Notes: generated from the letters alone by a model not told the origin. A stretch of DNA of 46,176 bases from Chitinophagaceae bacterium (GCA_947447465.1 CANFKE010000034.1:1-46176), one strand, 5' to 3'; shown: positions 24,209-32,565, counted from the first letter of the stretch. Translations and numbers: made by a program.

Positions 24209-25417
24209 ATGCCGGGTTATGAATTATTTGGCGCCGCGGAGCGCAAAGAAGTAAATGATGTATTGGAAACTGGTATTCTGATGCGTTACGGCTTTGATGG
24301 TCCGCGCAAGGGAATATGGAAGGCAAAGGAACTGGAGGCGGAGATCTGTAAAACTTTCGGCACGGCTCATACTCAATTGCTGAGTAGCGGCACGGCTGCT
24401 TTGACCACAGCAATGGCTGCATTGGGCATTGGCGCAGGAGATGAAGTGATCATGCCGACATTCACATTCGTAGCCAGCTTTGAGGCCGTTCTTTCTGTAG
24501 GCGCTATTCCGGTACCTGTAGATATTGATGAAACACTGACACTGAACCCTGCGGCAGTTGCTGCGGCCATAACTCCCCGCACAAAGGCGGTGATGCCCGT
24601 ACACATGTGCGGCAGCATGGCACAGCTGGATGAATTGAAGGCCATCTGCACTGCCAACAATATATTATTGCTCGAAGATGCCTGCCAGGCAATTGGCGGT
24701 ACCTATAAAGGAAAACGTCTGGGCACTATTGGTGATGCCGGTACTTTTTCTTTCGACTTTGTAAAGATCATTACCTGCGCAGAGGGCGGTGCAGTAATGA
24801 CCAATAATAAAGAGACCTACTTAAGAGCGGACCAATACACCGATCATGGTCACGACCATATGGGTAAAGACCGCGGTGCTGACCTGCACCCTTATCTTGG
24901 GTATAACTTCCGCATATCAGAACTGCATGCTGCTGTAGGCCTTGCACAAGTTCGCAGGCTCGAGGAATTCCTTACATTACAGAAGAAGAACCACAGCATC
25001 ATCTATAACGCATTGAAGCAGGTGGATGGCGTTACCTTCAGAGTAATTCCTGACCCAAGCGGAGATACCGGTTCTTTTGTATCCTTCTTTATGCCTACAG
25101 AAGAAATGACACGCGACGCCGTAGCAGCTTTTGCTGCTGAAGGTATTGGCGGTAATTTCTACTGGTATGACAATAACTGGCATTACATCCGTAAATGGCA
25201 GCACCTGCAGAGTGGTAGCTGGATGAACCGTTTCTATGATGAACAGAAAAAGCAAGTATTGCATTATGCCAATCAGGCGTTCCCGGTAAGTGATGCTATC
25301 ATGAGCCGTTGTATCTCCTCTTCTATCAGTCTGGTATGGACAGAAGAGCAGGCACAGGAGCGTGGTAATAAAATGGCCGATGTGTTGAGGAAGATAATAG
25401 TAGCCGCTACAGTATAA
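24209..25417 (+). CDS. kdnA: DegT/DnrJ/EryC1-family PLP aminotransferase, KdnA-like (Kdo8N synthesis)
   Basis: 402 aa. The fold-type I PLP sugar-aminotransferase family is clear: SSGTAALTTAMAALGIGAGD (about 59-78), LLLEDACQAIGGTYKG (154-169), and the PLP lysine K186 in SFDFVKIITCAEGGAV. From memory, it resembles KdnA of Shewanella, which makes 8-amino-3,8-dideoxy-manno-octulosonate (Kdo8N) for LPS. Shared features include the start MPGYELFG, the DHGHDHMGKDRGADLHP loop, and YWYDNNWHYIRKWQHLQ near the C-terminus. KdnA works with the alcohol oxidase KdnB, which is not in this window. A nearby upstream ATG (24205) is out of frame, so the start at 24209 stands. The single-gene unit has an exact -7 box before it and a strong terminator behind it. 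The family is certain; the Kdo8N role is likely but unproven. Confidence 0.75.
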   Translation: MPGYELFGAAERKEVNDVLETGILMRYGFDGPRKGIWKAKELEAEICKTFGTAHTQLLSSGTAALTTAMAALGIGAGDEVIMPTFTFVASFEAVLSVGAIPVPVDIDETLTLNPAAVAAAITPRTKAVMPVHMCGSMAQLDELKAICTANNILLLEDACQAIGGTYKGKRLGTIGDAGTFSFDFVKIITCAEGGAVMTNNKETYLRADQYTDHGHDHMGKDRGADLHPYLGYNFRISELHAAVGLAQVRRLEEFLTLQKKNHSIIYNALKQVDGVTFRVIPDPSGDTGSFVSFFMPTEEMTRDAVAAFAAEGIGGNFYWYDNNWHYIRKWQHLQSGSWMNRFYDEQKKQVLHYANQAFPVSDAIMSRCISSSISLVWTEEQAQERGNKMADVLRKIIVAATV

Positions 25418-25441
25418 GCTGAAACCTTGAGTAAATAAATG

Positions 25442-25475
25442 GAACGCCCCCGATCTGTATAGACCGGGGGCGTTC
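25442..25475. terminator. Bidirectional terminator between convergent genes
   Basis: Arms GAACGCCCCCG (25442-25452) and CGGGGGCGTTC (25465-25475) form an 11-bp perfect stem that serves the kdnA-like gene (plus) and the pseudouridine synthase gene (minus). Both flanks are AT-rich (CTATTTATATT to the right). Confidence 0.88.
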
Positions 25476-25492
25476 TATTTATATTGTATCTA

Positions 25493-26080
25493 TCATTTAC
25501 CGAATAGCATCTTCTTTATCTGCTCATCAAGCAGCTTGTGTGCTCCGGGCTGCATACCATCAATATTCACTTGCCCTATTGAGTATCTTACAAGGCGAAG
25601 TGTAGGAAAGCCTGCAGCGGCGGTCATCCTTCTTACCTGCCTGTTCTTACCTTCTGTGAGCGTCAATGCTATCCACGATGTAGGTATGCTCTTTCTGAAT
25701 CTTATTGGCGGGTTACGAGCAGGCAGATCGGGTTCATAATCCAGCTTCTCAGCCTCGGCTCTTTTGGTACGGTATGCCTTACCATCTATTGATATCGTTA
25801 CGCCATTGCTCAACTGCTGTATGGCTTGTTGTGTAATATCGCCATCTACCTGCACCAGATAGGTGCGCTTATGCGCGAACGATGGCTCCAGCAATTGATG
25901 TGTCAATGTCTTATCATCGGTCAATAACAACAATCCTTCACTATCATAATCCAACCGCCCTACCGGATATATGCTTTTCGATATGCCGGGAAAATAATCG
26001 GCCAGGGTTTGTTTATCACCCTCGGGTGAGAACTGTGACAACACATTGAATGGCTTGTAAAAAATATAGTATTGAGACAT
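25493..26080 (-). CDS. rluE: RluE-like rRNA pseudouridine synthase (RsuA family)
   Basis: 195 aa, with no S4 domain. It matches the short RsuA/RluE branch, which isomerises a specific uridine in rRNA (U2457 in E. coli 23S rRNA). The catalytic aspartate is D44 in the family motif GRLDYDSEGLLLLT. The N-terminal YYIFYKPFNVLSQFSPEG, the central HKRTYLVQVDGDI and the C-terminal LTEGKNRQVRRMTAAAGFPT (Arg/Lys RNA-binding loop), followed by LVRYSIG, are typical. The target base in this organism is inferred. Single gene convergent with the kdnA-like gene. Confidence 0.9.
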   Translation of the reverse strand: MSQYYIFYKPFNVLSQFSPEGDKQTLADYFPGISKSIYPVGRLDYDSEGLLLLTDDKTLTHQLLEPSFAHKRTYLVQVDGDITQQAIQQLSNGVTISIDGKAYRTKRAEAEKLDYEPDLPARNPPIRFRKSIPTSWIALTLTEGKNRQVRRMTAAAGFPTLRLVRYSIGQVNIDGMQPGAHKLLDEQIKKMLFGK

Positions 26081-26142
26081 GTTGCTGATGAACGAATGAT
26101 GATGAAATAAGCAGGTACACAGAGCAGTGTATAGACAAAAAA

Positions 26143-26170
26143 AGTCCGGCGAGGTTGTGGCTGCCGGACT
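26143..26170 (-). terminator. Distal terminator downstream of the batBC gene
   Basis: Arms AGTCCGGC (26143-26150) and GCCGGACT (26163-26170) are followed on the minus strand by seven T, a textbook terminator. It is 287 bp beyond the batBC stop codon and 62 bp before the next gene's start. It may therefore end a long 3' UTR or a separate short transcript starting between 26171 and 26456. Confidence 0.85.
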
Positions 26171-26456
26171 CTATTAGGATGGGTTAGTAAGTACAATCCC
26201 TACCACAATATTAGAAAGAATTTTTTCTTTGGAAAAATATTTCTGTTACTTTTTAAAAACTTTTTTTTAAATGTTGATAAGTTGTTGACAACTGTTGATA
26301 ACTACTGTTAGCGCACTATCTGTTTTAGTACTTGTGTATGTATGTATCAGTGCATATAGTATGTGCTGTATGGCTGTGGACATATACGCTGAAAGTGTAT
26401 CCCGTAGCAGGTTTCAGCATTAGTGAAATGAAATTCATCGTTTCATTTTTACTGCA
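26171..26456. other. AT-rich gene-free region with three phased TGTTGAYAA repeats
   Basis: 286 bp without a credible gene. Bases 26210-26270 are strongly AT-rich, with T and A runs. Directly beside them are three 9-mers: TGTTGATAA (26272-26280), TGTTGACAA (26283-26291) and TGTTGATAA (26293-26301). They are spaced 11 and 10 bp apart, so they lie on one DNA face. The first and third are one mismatch from the DnaA box TGTGGATAA. No dnaA, rpmH or gidA neighbour supports a chromosomal origin. A regulator-binding or RNA element is equally possible. Confidence 0.45.
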
Positions 26457-28238
26457 TTACCAGTCTTTATCCATCTTCACTTTTATTCCTTTTCCTTTCT
26501 TCATCTTGTCTTGCAACTTCTTCTCTTGTTGTTGCACTGCATTCAGCATTTGTTCTGCCTGTTGTTCCGTTAGCTTGCTTGGTTGGCTCTGCGGCTGTTG
26601 ATCTTTATCTTCTTTTTTATCCTTATCGTTCTCTTGCTGCTGATCTTGTTTATCCTGTTTGTCTTTATCTTTTTTATCCTTGTTCTGTTGCTGATCTTTC
26701 TTCTGCTGCTCTTGCTTTTGTTTGTCTTGCTTATCGTTCTTACCACCACCATTCTTATCCTTCTTCAGCATCTCTTCAGCATAAGATAAATTATACTTCG
26801 CATCAGCATCCTGCGGATTGTTTCTCAGCGTATTCTTATAAGCAGCAATGGCATCTTCCCACTTCCTTTGCGCCATATACGTGTTACCAATATTATAGTG
26901 TGCTGCGGCTTTACCACCTTTATCTTTTATAGCTTCGGCAGTAGCGGTCATCAATTTACGCGATGAATCATATTGCTTCTTCTGATACAATGCACTACCC
27001 AGATTGAACAAGCCTGTTGCATTGGTAGGGTCTTTCTTAAGGGCTTGCAGATAGTTCGCTGTTGCCTCATCATAGCGCTTCTGGTCATAGAGTTTATTTC
27101 CTTGCTGCAACAAGAAATTGGCATTATTCTGCGCATTCGCACTTATGGATATGATCATCAACAACAACATTGCAGTTGTTGCTGCCGCAGGTGCTGCTGT
27201 CTTCATTGTCTTTGTTGCAACTGCTTTGGTCTTCTTCGCATTGGTGCGCTTAGATCTGGCTCCGGGGATCAGCAATTCTGCCAGAAACGCCAGAAGACCC
27301 ACCAACAGAAAATACTGAAAATAGCTGGTGTAATCGGTATAGACCACAGAGCCCAGACTCTTCTGTTCCATACCATCCAGATTACTGATCAACTTATTGG
27401 CTACGTCATTGGTATTCTGTAACAGGCTATACGTACCATGCCCTGCCGCTGCCAACGACCTCAACTCTTCTTCATTCAATTTGCTGATCACCGGTGCGCC
27501 ATTCTCATCCAGCTTCACCGCTTTTGTTTCAGGGTCATACAAGGTAGTTCCTTGCGGCGATCCTATACCTACTGTATGCACCACCACCCCAGTCTCAGCT
27601 GCGGCCTGCACCTTCTTCAATGCTTCTTCGTCATGGTCCTCTCCGTCAGAAATAACGATCAAGGATTTATACTTGAGCTCGGTCTGAGAAAACGACTGCA
27701 CGGCCATATCTACCGCATCGCCTATTACAGTGCCTTGCGTGGGCACCATATCGGTCGATACATTTTGCACCATCATCTTCAATGCCGCATAATCAACAGT
27801 TAGCGGCACCTGCAGATAAGAACGGCCTGCAAACACAATCAGTGCCACCCTATCGTTCTGCATTTTATCGGTAAGCGTCATTATCAATTGCTGCGCGCGC
27901 GTAAGCCTGTTGGGCTGTATATCATTGGCCAGCATACTCTTACTCACATCCAGTGCTATCACTACATCCACACCCTTCCTTTGCACTTTTTCTATCTTGT
28001 CTCCCGACTGCAGATTGGCCAATCCTACTATTGTAAATACAAGACCTATGGTCAGCAAGATGAACTTCAATGTGCTGCGCCCGGGAATAAATCCTATCAG
28101 CTGCGACTCTACCAACCTTTCATCGCCCAACTGCTTTATCTTTTTCCTTCGCCAGTATATAACAGTAATGAACAGCACAATAAGCACCGGCACAACTGCC
28201 AATGCAAACAGATAATCTAATTCCTGAAATCTGAACAT
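26457..28238 (-). CDS. BatB-BatC fusion: vWA aerotolerance protein joined to a TPR protein
   Basis: 593 aa. Residues 1-330 are BatB-like: two N-terminal helices (about 10-28 and 57-75), then a von Willebrand A domain with a full MIDAS motif (D97-x-S99-x-S101, T170, D198 in SDGEDH) and a third helix at about 304-324. After a Lys/Thr-rich linker, residues 345-370 form a second signal-peptide-like segment (MKTAAPAAATTAMLLLMI, then ISISANAQ). BatC follows: at least three TPR units (LYDQKRYDEATANYLQALKK; AHYNIGNTYMAQRKWEDAIA), a long K/Q/D/E tract, and the ending KVKMDKDW. BatB and BatC are normally separate neighbours in the batABCDE operon; none of the other genes is present here. An internal ATG at 27206 could still give free BatC. 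Role: envelope stress tolerance, from family knowledge. Confidence 0.88.
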   Translation of the reverse strand: MFRFQELDYLFALAVVPVLIVLFITVIYWRRKKIKQLGDERLVESQLIGFIPGRSTLKFILLTIGLVFTIVGLANLQSGDKIEKVQRKGVDVVIALDVSKSMLANDIQPNRLTRAQQLIMTLTDKMQNDRVALIVFAGRSYLQVPLTVDYAALKMMVQNVSTDMVPTQGTVIGDAVDMAVQSFSQTELKYKSLIVISDGEDHDEEALKKVQAAAETGVVVHTVGIGSPQGTTLYDPETKAVKLDENGAPVISKLNEEELRSLAAAGHGTYSLLQNTNDVANKLISNLDGMEQKSLGSVVYTDYTSYFQYFLLVGLLAFLAELLIPGARSKRTNAKKTKAVATKTMKTAAPAAATTAMLLLMIISISANAQNNANFLLQQGNKLYDQKRYDEATANYLQALKKDPTNATGLFNLGSALYQKKQYDSSRKLMTATAEAIKDKGGKAAAHYNIGNTYMAQRKWEDAIAAYKNTLRNNPQDADAKYNLSYAEEMLKKDKNGGGKNDKQDKQKQEQQKKDQQQNKDKKDKDKQDKQDQQQENDKDKKEDKDQQPQSQPSKLTEQQAEQMLNAVQQQEKKLQDKMKKGKGIKVKMDKDW

Positions 28239-28406
28239 CTTTTTAGTACTTGATCGTTATTGGTATAGATCTTTCATTGAGCCCGGTATGCCAGCTCTGC
28301 TCGCACATAGCTACTCATGCGACCAGCCTCTGACGCAAATTTAATTATGCCTATTATTTATAGACAATGATCTGATGCGATTTTGATTTTTTTTAACACC
28401 CCCCGA

Positions 28407-29033
28407 TCAATTGGAGCTGTTGATCTGAGCTATGGCATTCACCCACGATTGGAATAATTTGTCTTCTACCGCACACATATCTTTTGCCAGTTCTTCCCAA
28501 TCAGGATGGAAGGCCACCAACATCCGCTGCATCTCTGCCAGATGCCCTTCCTCTTCCAGTATGATCGACTTAACGTTCACTCTGGAATTATTGGCGGTGA
28601 GCACTTGCTGATAGATGCCGTAAAGCATATCTGCACGAACCTCTATGGCATAGGTAACCAACAGATAAGCACCATGTTTCAGCTCTCTGCCCGTCAGACC
28701 CATTTTGTTTTTAAGATAACGACATGCTTCTACATCCAGCATGTTCAGGTAATGATGACTCTCTACCGGAGCAAGTAAGTATGGATAAGAATAGTCGGGG
28801 CAGGAGATACCCTCCAACTTGCCTATTTGCTTCTTGAGGTAATAGGCATGTCGTGCCTCTTCGGCTGCATGCTTCAGCACAATGATATCAGAGAGTACGG
28901 GATGTTCATATTTGGATATTTTTCTGGCCCCAGTATTTTCCATCATAGAAAGGCTATTCAGCCATTTTCCATGCAGCTCATCTGAAGGAACTATGTTTTC
29001 AAGTATGTGTAGTAATTGTTCTTCCTGTTTCAT
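28407..29033 (-). CDS. Ferritin-like helical protein with a putative diiron site
   Basis: 208 aa, all-alpha and without a signal peptide. The spacing of acidic and histidine residues suits a four-helix ferritin-like diiron protein. E59-x-x-H62 (in HAAEEARHAYYLKK) and E161-x-x-H164 (in SIILEEEGHLAEM) are ExxH pairs about 100 residues apart. E131 (in YAIEVRADMLYGIY) could be the third-helix ligand, and the helix-A ligand is probably one of the acidic residues within 1-35. I cannot name a subfamily. Oxidoreductase, oxygenase or iron-handling roles are all open. It is upstream of batBC on the same strand, with a 168-bp gap and no terminator seen, so the two may be co-transcribed. Confidence 0.6.
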   Translation of the reverse strand: MKQEEQLLHILENIVPSDELHGKWLNSLSMMENTGARKISKYEHPVLSDIIVLKHAAEEARHAYYLKKQIGKLEGISCPDYSYPYLLAPVESHHYLNMLDVEACRYLKNKMGLTGRELKHGAYLLVTYAIEVRADMLYGIYQQVLTANNSRVNVKSIILEEEGHLAEMQRMLVAFHPDWEELAKDMCAVEDKLFQSWVNAIAQINSSN

Positions 29034-29145
29034 CCATACAAATGTAAGGCAATGGGTATTAATGCCACCTCAATTGTCTATTGTAAAAGCATATCGCTCT
29101 ATTAAATTATTATCTTTTTTCTATCTTCATTAAAATTATTCCCCT

Positions 29146-29607
29146 ATGCGCAACTTAATTATCAGGTCTCTGTTGATCATTCTTGTACTTTGCTCAGGTA
29201 TAGATCGCTCTTATGCCGCCTTCCCTGTCAAAGAAACATCTGCCTCCAATGTTGCTGCTAATGAAGGATCGACCAAAAGGTCGTTCAGAGCAACTAAAGT
29301 TGCCCAACTATATGCTCAATTAAAGCATGTAGCACACCCTCTACCGGTAATTGACAAAAATGGACAGAAAAGCGGATGGCCGGGCATCACTTCTTTCATA
29401 GCGTCCATACTTGCCATTGCGGCACTTTACACATTCCCTTTCTTCTTTATCCTTTTTGCTATTTTGGCTATCGTGTTTGGTGCTATAGGACTCAGCCGTA
29501 AGCGTTACTCCGGTACCGGACTTGCTCTTGCAGGCCTTATCATAGGCTCTCTGGAGATACTCGCCCTTATCGCATTGATCGCCCTTTTAGTGGCTATTTT
29601 CGGATAA
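29146..29607 (+). CDS. Small membrane protein, DUF4190-like
   Basis: 153 aa. A signal-like N-terminus (residues 1-24) precedes a polar region with a weak coiled-coil stretch (VAQLYAQLKHVAHPL). The C-terminal 75 residues hold two long hydrophobic helices separated by GAIGLSRKRYSGTGLALAG. The glycine-rich 'IxFGxIGLSRKR...GxGLAxAGLIIG' arrangement is that of DUF4190-type membrane proteins, of unknown function. It converges with the lipoprotein gene at 29615 with only 7 bp between the stops and no visible terminator, so the two transcripts probably overlap. Confidence 0.68.
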   Translation: MRNLIIRSLLIILVLCSGIDRSYAAFPVKETSASNVAANEGSTKRSFRATKVAQLYAQLKHVAHPLPVIDKNGQKSGWPGITSFIASILAIAALYTFPFFFILFAILAIVFGAIGLSRKRYSGTGLALAGLIIGSLEILALIALIALLVAIFG

Positions 29608-29614
29608 ACGACCC

Positions 29615-30004
29615 TTAAAATTCACTATCAGAGATAGTTGCATTATATAGTCCTGTGGCATGAGATACTGAAAATATCCAGCTATCATCCAACAGCATAT
29701 TTTTGGTTGATCTTATTCCATTCTTTATAACTATTACCGAATCAATATCGTGCGATACCGGCTTGTTATACGGGCCGTGCATTGCCTCTACGCCATGGTT
29801 GGTCACACAGATCAGCTGCTCTTGTCCTGCTGCCAATGTTATCGTATTGACCGTGCTGTCATTTTTAAAATGATACCGAACCTGCATAGAGGAAGTGTCC
29901 GTTATATTCTTCACTCTGTACTCATAAGTATATACGCTGTCGCATGAGGCCAGGAATAAGAGTGTTACAGCAACTAAGGAAAGTGTCAGAATGTGTTTCA
30001 TCAT
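29615..30004 (-). CDS. Small lipoprotein of unknown function
   Basis: 129 aa. The signal ends in lipobox LASC, with C21 lipidated and D22 next to it. The mature part is a short beta-rich domain (YTYEYRVKNITDTSSMQVRY, TVNTITLAAGQEQLICVTN). The start could be either of two consecutive ATGs (MMKH). No family is recognised. Its product is probably a periplasm-facing or surface lipoprotein. It is single, divergent from the pirin gene. Confidence 0.62.
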   Translation of the reverse strand: MMKHILTLSLVAVTLLFLASCDSVYTYEYRVKNITDTSSMQVRYHFKNDSTVNTITLAAGQEQLICVTNHGVEAMHGPYNKPVSHDIDSVIVIKNGIRSTKNMLLDDSWIFSVSHATGLYNATISDSEF

Positions 30005-30192
30005 TTGTTGATTGGCGTTTAGGCAAGCCGCAAGTTAAGCATTATTATATGTGACTCATAGTAAATGATAATTTTCCTTATTTTCATTGTCTGTCTGCCA
30101 TCACCTGCCTGTTTACGGCAACTTTGTCAGGTAAATTTTCGGCACGGAAATTGAATATACATGTACATACATGCAATTTTAAAACAAATTTT

Positions 30193-30906
30193 ATGGCTAA
30201 TATAGTTTTTCACGCGGCAGACAAAAGAGGTCATGCCAATCATGGTTGGCTCAATGCTCATCATTCATTCAGTTTCGCTAATTATTACGACCCTGCAAAA
30301 GTCCATTTCGGAATGCTCCGGGTACTTAATGACGACATTGTAGCTCCGGGTATGGGTTTCGGCAAGCACCCTCACGATAACATGGAGATCATCACCATTG
30401 TATTAGATGGCACTTTAGAACATGCCGATAATATGGGACATACTGAAACCATAGTACCTAATGAGGTGCAGGTAATGAGCGCCGGTACCGGTGTTTATCA
30501 TAGTGAGTATAACCACTCTAAAGACAAACCCGTAAACCTGATACAGTCGTGGATATTCCCTAACAAAAAGGCTGTAAAACCTCGCTATGATCAAACCAGC
30601 TTTGCGCCCGAAGATCGTATCAATCGCTTACAGACATTGGTGTCACCAATAGATAATGCAGATCCGGGTTTGAAGATCCATCAGGATGCATGGATATACC
30701 GCACCACCCTCGAAGCAGGTAATACATTGACACTCACACCTCATAGCAAACAACATGGATTTTATATATTCATGCTCGATGGCTCAGTAAAAGCCGGCGA
30801 TCAGTTATTGGGTAAAAAAGATGCGTTAGGCATAAGCGACATAGATGCTGTAACGCTCAGCGGTGTTGATACTGGTGATGTACTGATCTATGAAGTACCT
30901 ATGTAA
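30193..30906 (+). CDS. Pirin-family bicupin protein (YhhW-like)
   Basis: 237 aa from ATG 30193; the frame is open to 30124, but that extension has no pirin similarity. The N-terminal cupin carries metal ligands H59 and H61 (GKHPHDNMEII), H103 and E105 (GVYHSEYN), the pirin signature. The second cupin (about 130-235) lacks ligands, as in YhhW/YhaK. Pirins bind iron, and some show quercetin 2,3-dioxygenase activity. The physiological role is unknown here. A near-consensus -7 box CAACTTTG at 30119-30126 lies about 66 bp upstream. A perfect bidirectional terminator follows. Confidence 0.92.
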   Translation: MANIVFHAADKRGHANHGWLNAHHSFSFANYYDPAKVHFGMLRVLNDDIVAPGMGFGKHPHDNMEIITIVLDGTLEHADNMGHTETIVPNEVQVMSAGTGVYHSEYNHSKDKPVNLIQSWIFPNKKAVKPRYDQTSFAPEDRINRLQTLVSPIDNADPGLKIHQDAWIYRTTLEAGNTLTLTPHSKQHGFYIFMLDGSVKAGDQLLGKKDALGISDIDAVTLSGVDTGDVLIYEVPM

Positions 30907-30930
30907 ACAATCATAGTGGCACTAAAAAAT

Positions 30931-30958
30931 AAAACGGGACTCTTCAGAGTCCCGTTTT
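30931..30958. terminator. Bidirectional terminator between the pirin and cstB-like genes
   Basis: Arms AAAACGGGACTC (30931-30942) and GAGTCCCGTTTT (30947-30958) form a perfect 12-bp stem with loop TTCA. It works in both directions, with a further T-run on the minus strand. Confidence 0.93.
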
Positions 30959-31003
30959 ATATTATTGACCGAGTGTGTTGCCAACATCCGGTAACATATT
31001 CAT

Positions 31004-32410
31004 TTAGTTGGCACTAAGCTCCGGCAAAACCAATGGTATGGTCTTTTCGTTTTTGATCTTACCATAACCACCCAGCACATTGCGAAGGTTGTGTATGCCC
31101 TGACGTTTGATAAGCGACGCAGCGATAACAGAACGGTAACCACCAGCACAATGTATGTACAGGTTATGTTCATCATCATCCAGAGTAGCTATGTGCAACG
31201 GATCGGTCAATGTATCTAAAGGCACATTCATTGCCCCCTTTACATGTCCTGCATCAAACTCGGTGGTCTTACGCACGTCAATGATCGCCAATCGCTCATC
31301 ATGTGGAATATCCATTGCCAGTTCGTCAGGCTCTATATCTATGATCAGGCCTATTGTTTCACCGGCATCTTTCCATGCTTCAAATCCGCCTTCCAGGTAA
31401 CCGAGAATATTGTCTATTCCCACGCGGGCCAGTCTGGTAATGCTTTCTTTCTCCTTGCCTGCTTCAGTTACCAATACCAATGCCTGCTTCAGTGGCAACA
31501 AAGTACCTGCCCATTCAGCAAAACGACCTTCAAGGCCTATACTGATAGATTCAGGCACAAAGCCTTCTGTAAAGGTGGTAGCATTGCGTGTATCCAGTAT
31601 CCATGCGCCATCGCTTACTTTCTCTTTGAATGCAGCTATACTCAATGGAGACATGCCCTTTGTATAAACGTCATCTATATTATCATATCCTTCCCTGTTC
31701 AGCTTTGCATTGAGCGGAAAATATACCGGCGGAGTGTTCAATCCTGTAGTAACGGCAGTAATGAACTCTTCTCTGGTCATATCCTGCAAGGCATAGTTGG
31801 TCGCCTTCTGTGCACCTATGGTACTTGATGTATCCGGACCCAGGTTTTTACCGCAAGATGAGCCCGGGCCATGTGCAGGATAAAGCAGGATATGATCATC
31901 AAGGGTCTTTATCTTATTGGTCAGAGAATCATACATCATTGATGCCAGCTCCTCTTTAGACAGATTACCGCTGAACAGATCCGGACGACCAACATCACCC
32001 ACAAACAGGGTATCTCCTGTAAATATGCAATAAGGCTCGTTCTTTTCGTCATTCAGCAAATAACAGGTACTCTCCAGGGTATGTCCGGGAGTATGTATAG
32101 CCTTAATGGTCAGTTTACCTATCTTGAATTCTTCTCCGTCTTTAGCTACATACGGATCAAAAGACGCTTTAGTATCAGGACCATATACAATGGTAGCGCC
32201 GGTTTTTCTTGCCAGGTCTATATGACCACTCACAAAGTCAGCATGAAAGTGGGTCTCAAATATATATTTGATCTGCACACCGCGCTCTTCCGCCATCTGC
32301 ACATACGTATCCACATCACGCAGCGGGTCTATGACCGCCGCTTCTCCTTCACTAGCTATAAAATAAGCTGCTTCACTCAGGCAGTTAGTATATAGTTGCT
32401 TTACTTCCAT
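31004..32410 (-). CDS. CstB-like persulfide dioxygenase-rhodanese fusion
   Basis: 468 aa. Residues 1-240 form a metallo-beta-lactamase-fold persulfide dioxygenase (ETHE1 type): H54, H56 and D58 with H63 in THFHADFVSGH, H110 in HTPGH, D133 in TGDTLF and H180 in YPAHGPGS. Two rhodanese domains follow. The first (about 260-350) has no active-site cysteine (LVLVTEAGKEKES), so it is a pseudo-rhodanese. The second (about 365-460) carries C421 in IHCAGGYRS. This dioxygenase / pseudo-rhodanese / rhodanese order is that of Staphylococcus aureus CstB, which oxidises low-molecular-weight persulfides to thiosulfate. The likely role is sulfide detoxification in the cytoplasm. No sulfide-sensing repressor, tauE or sqr gene is adjacent. 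Confidence 0.87.
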   Translation of the reverse strand: MEVKQLYTNCLSEAAYFIASEGEAAVIDPLRDVDTYVQMAEERGVQIKYIFETHFHADFVSGHIDLARKTGATIVYGPDTKASFDPYVAKDGEEFKIGKLTIKAIHTPGHTLESTCYLLNDEKNEPYCIFTGDTLFVGDVGRPDLFSGNLSKEELASMMYDSLTNKIKTLDDHILLYPAHGPGSSCGKNLGPDTSSTIGAQKATNYALQDMTREEFITAVTTGLNTPPVYFPLNAKLNREGYDNIDDVYTKGMSPLSIAAFKEKVSDGAWILDTRNATTFTEGFVPESISIGLEGRFAEWAGTLLPLKQALVLVTEAGKEKESITRLARVGIDNILGYLEGGFEAWKDAGETIGLIIDIEPDELAMDIPHDERLAIIDVRKTTEFDAGHVKGAMNVPLDTLTDPLHIATLDDDEHNLYIHCAGGYRSVIAASLIKRQGIHNLRNVLGGYGKIKNEKTIPLVLPELSAN

Positions 32411-32516
32411 TTTATTACAATATTTATTCTATACAAAGATAAGTTGAAAAATACGGGTGTGCATCCGCCACACCCTATAGCGGGATTGAAGATATAAATA
32501 AAGGGCTAAAAACAAG

Positions 32517-32547
32517 AAAAAAGGTGCTCATTTCCGAGCACCTTTTT
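32517..32547 (-). terminator. Terminator of the 1079-residue T9SS gene
   Basis: Arms AAAAAGGTGCTC (32518-32529) and GAGCACCTTTTT (32536-32547) with loop ATTTCC. The minus-strand tail is T-rich. It starts 19 bp after the stop codon. Confidence 0.9.
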
Positions 32548-32565
32548 ACGATCTTATTAGAGTAA

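Noticed and set aside
30124..30192. 23-residue extension of the pirin protein
   Set aside because: It has no pirin similarity and the near-consensus promoter box at 30119-30126 overlaps it.
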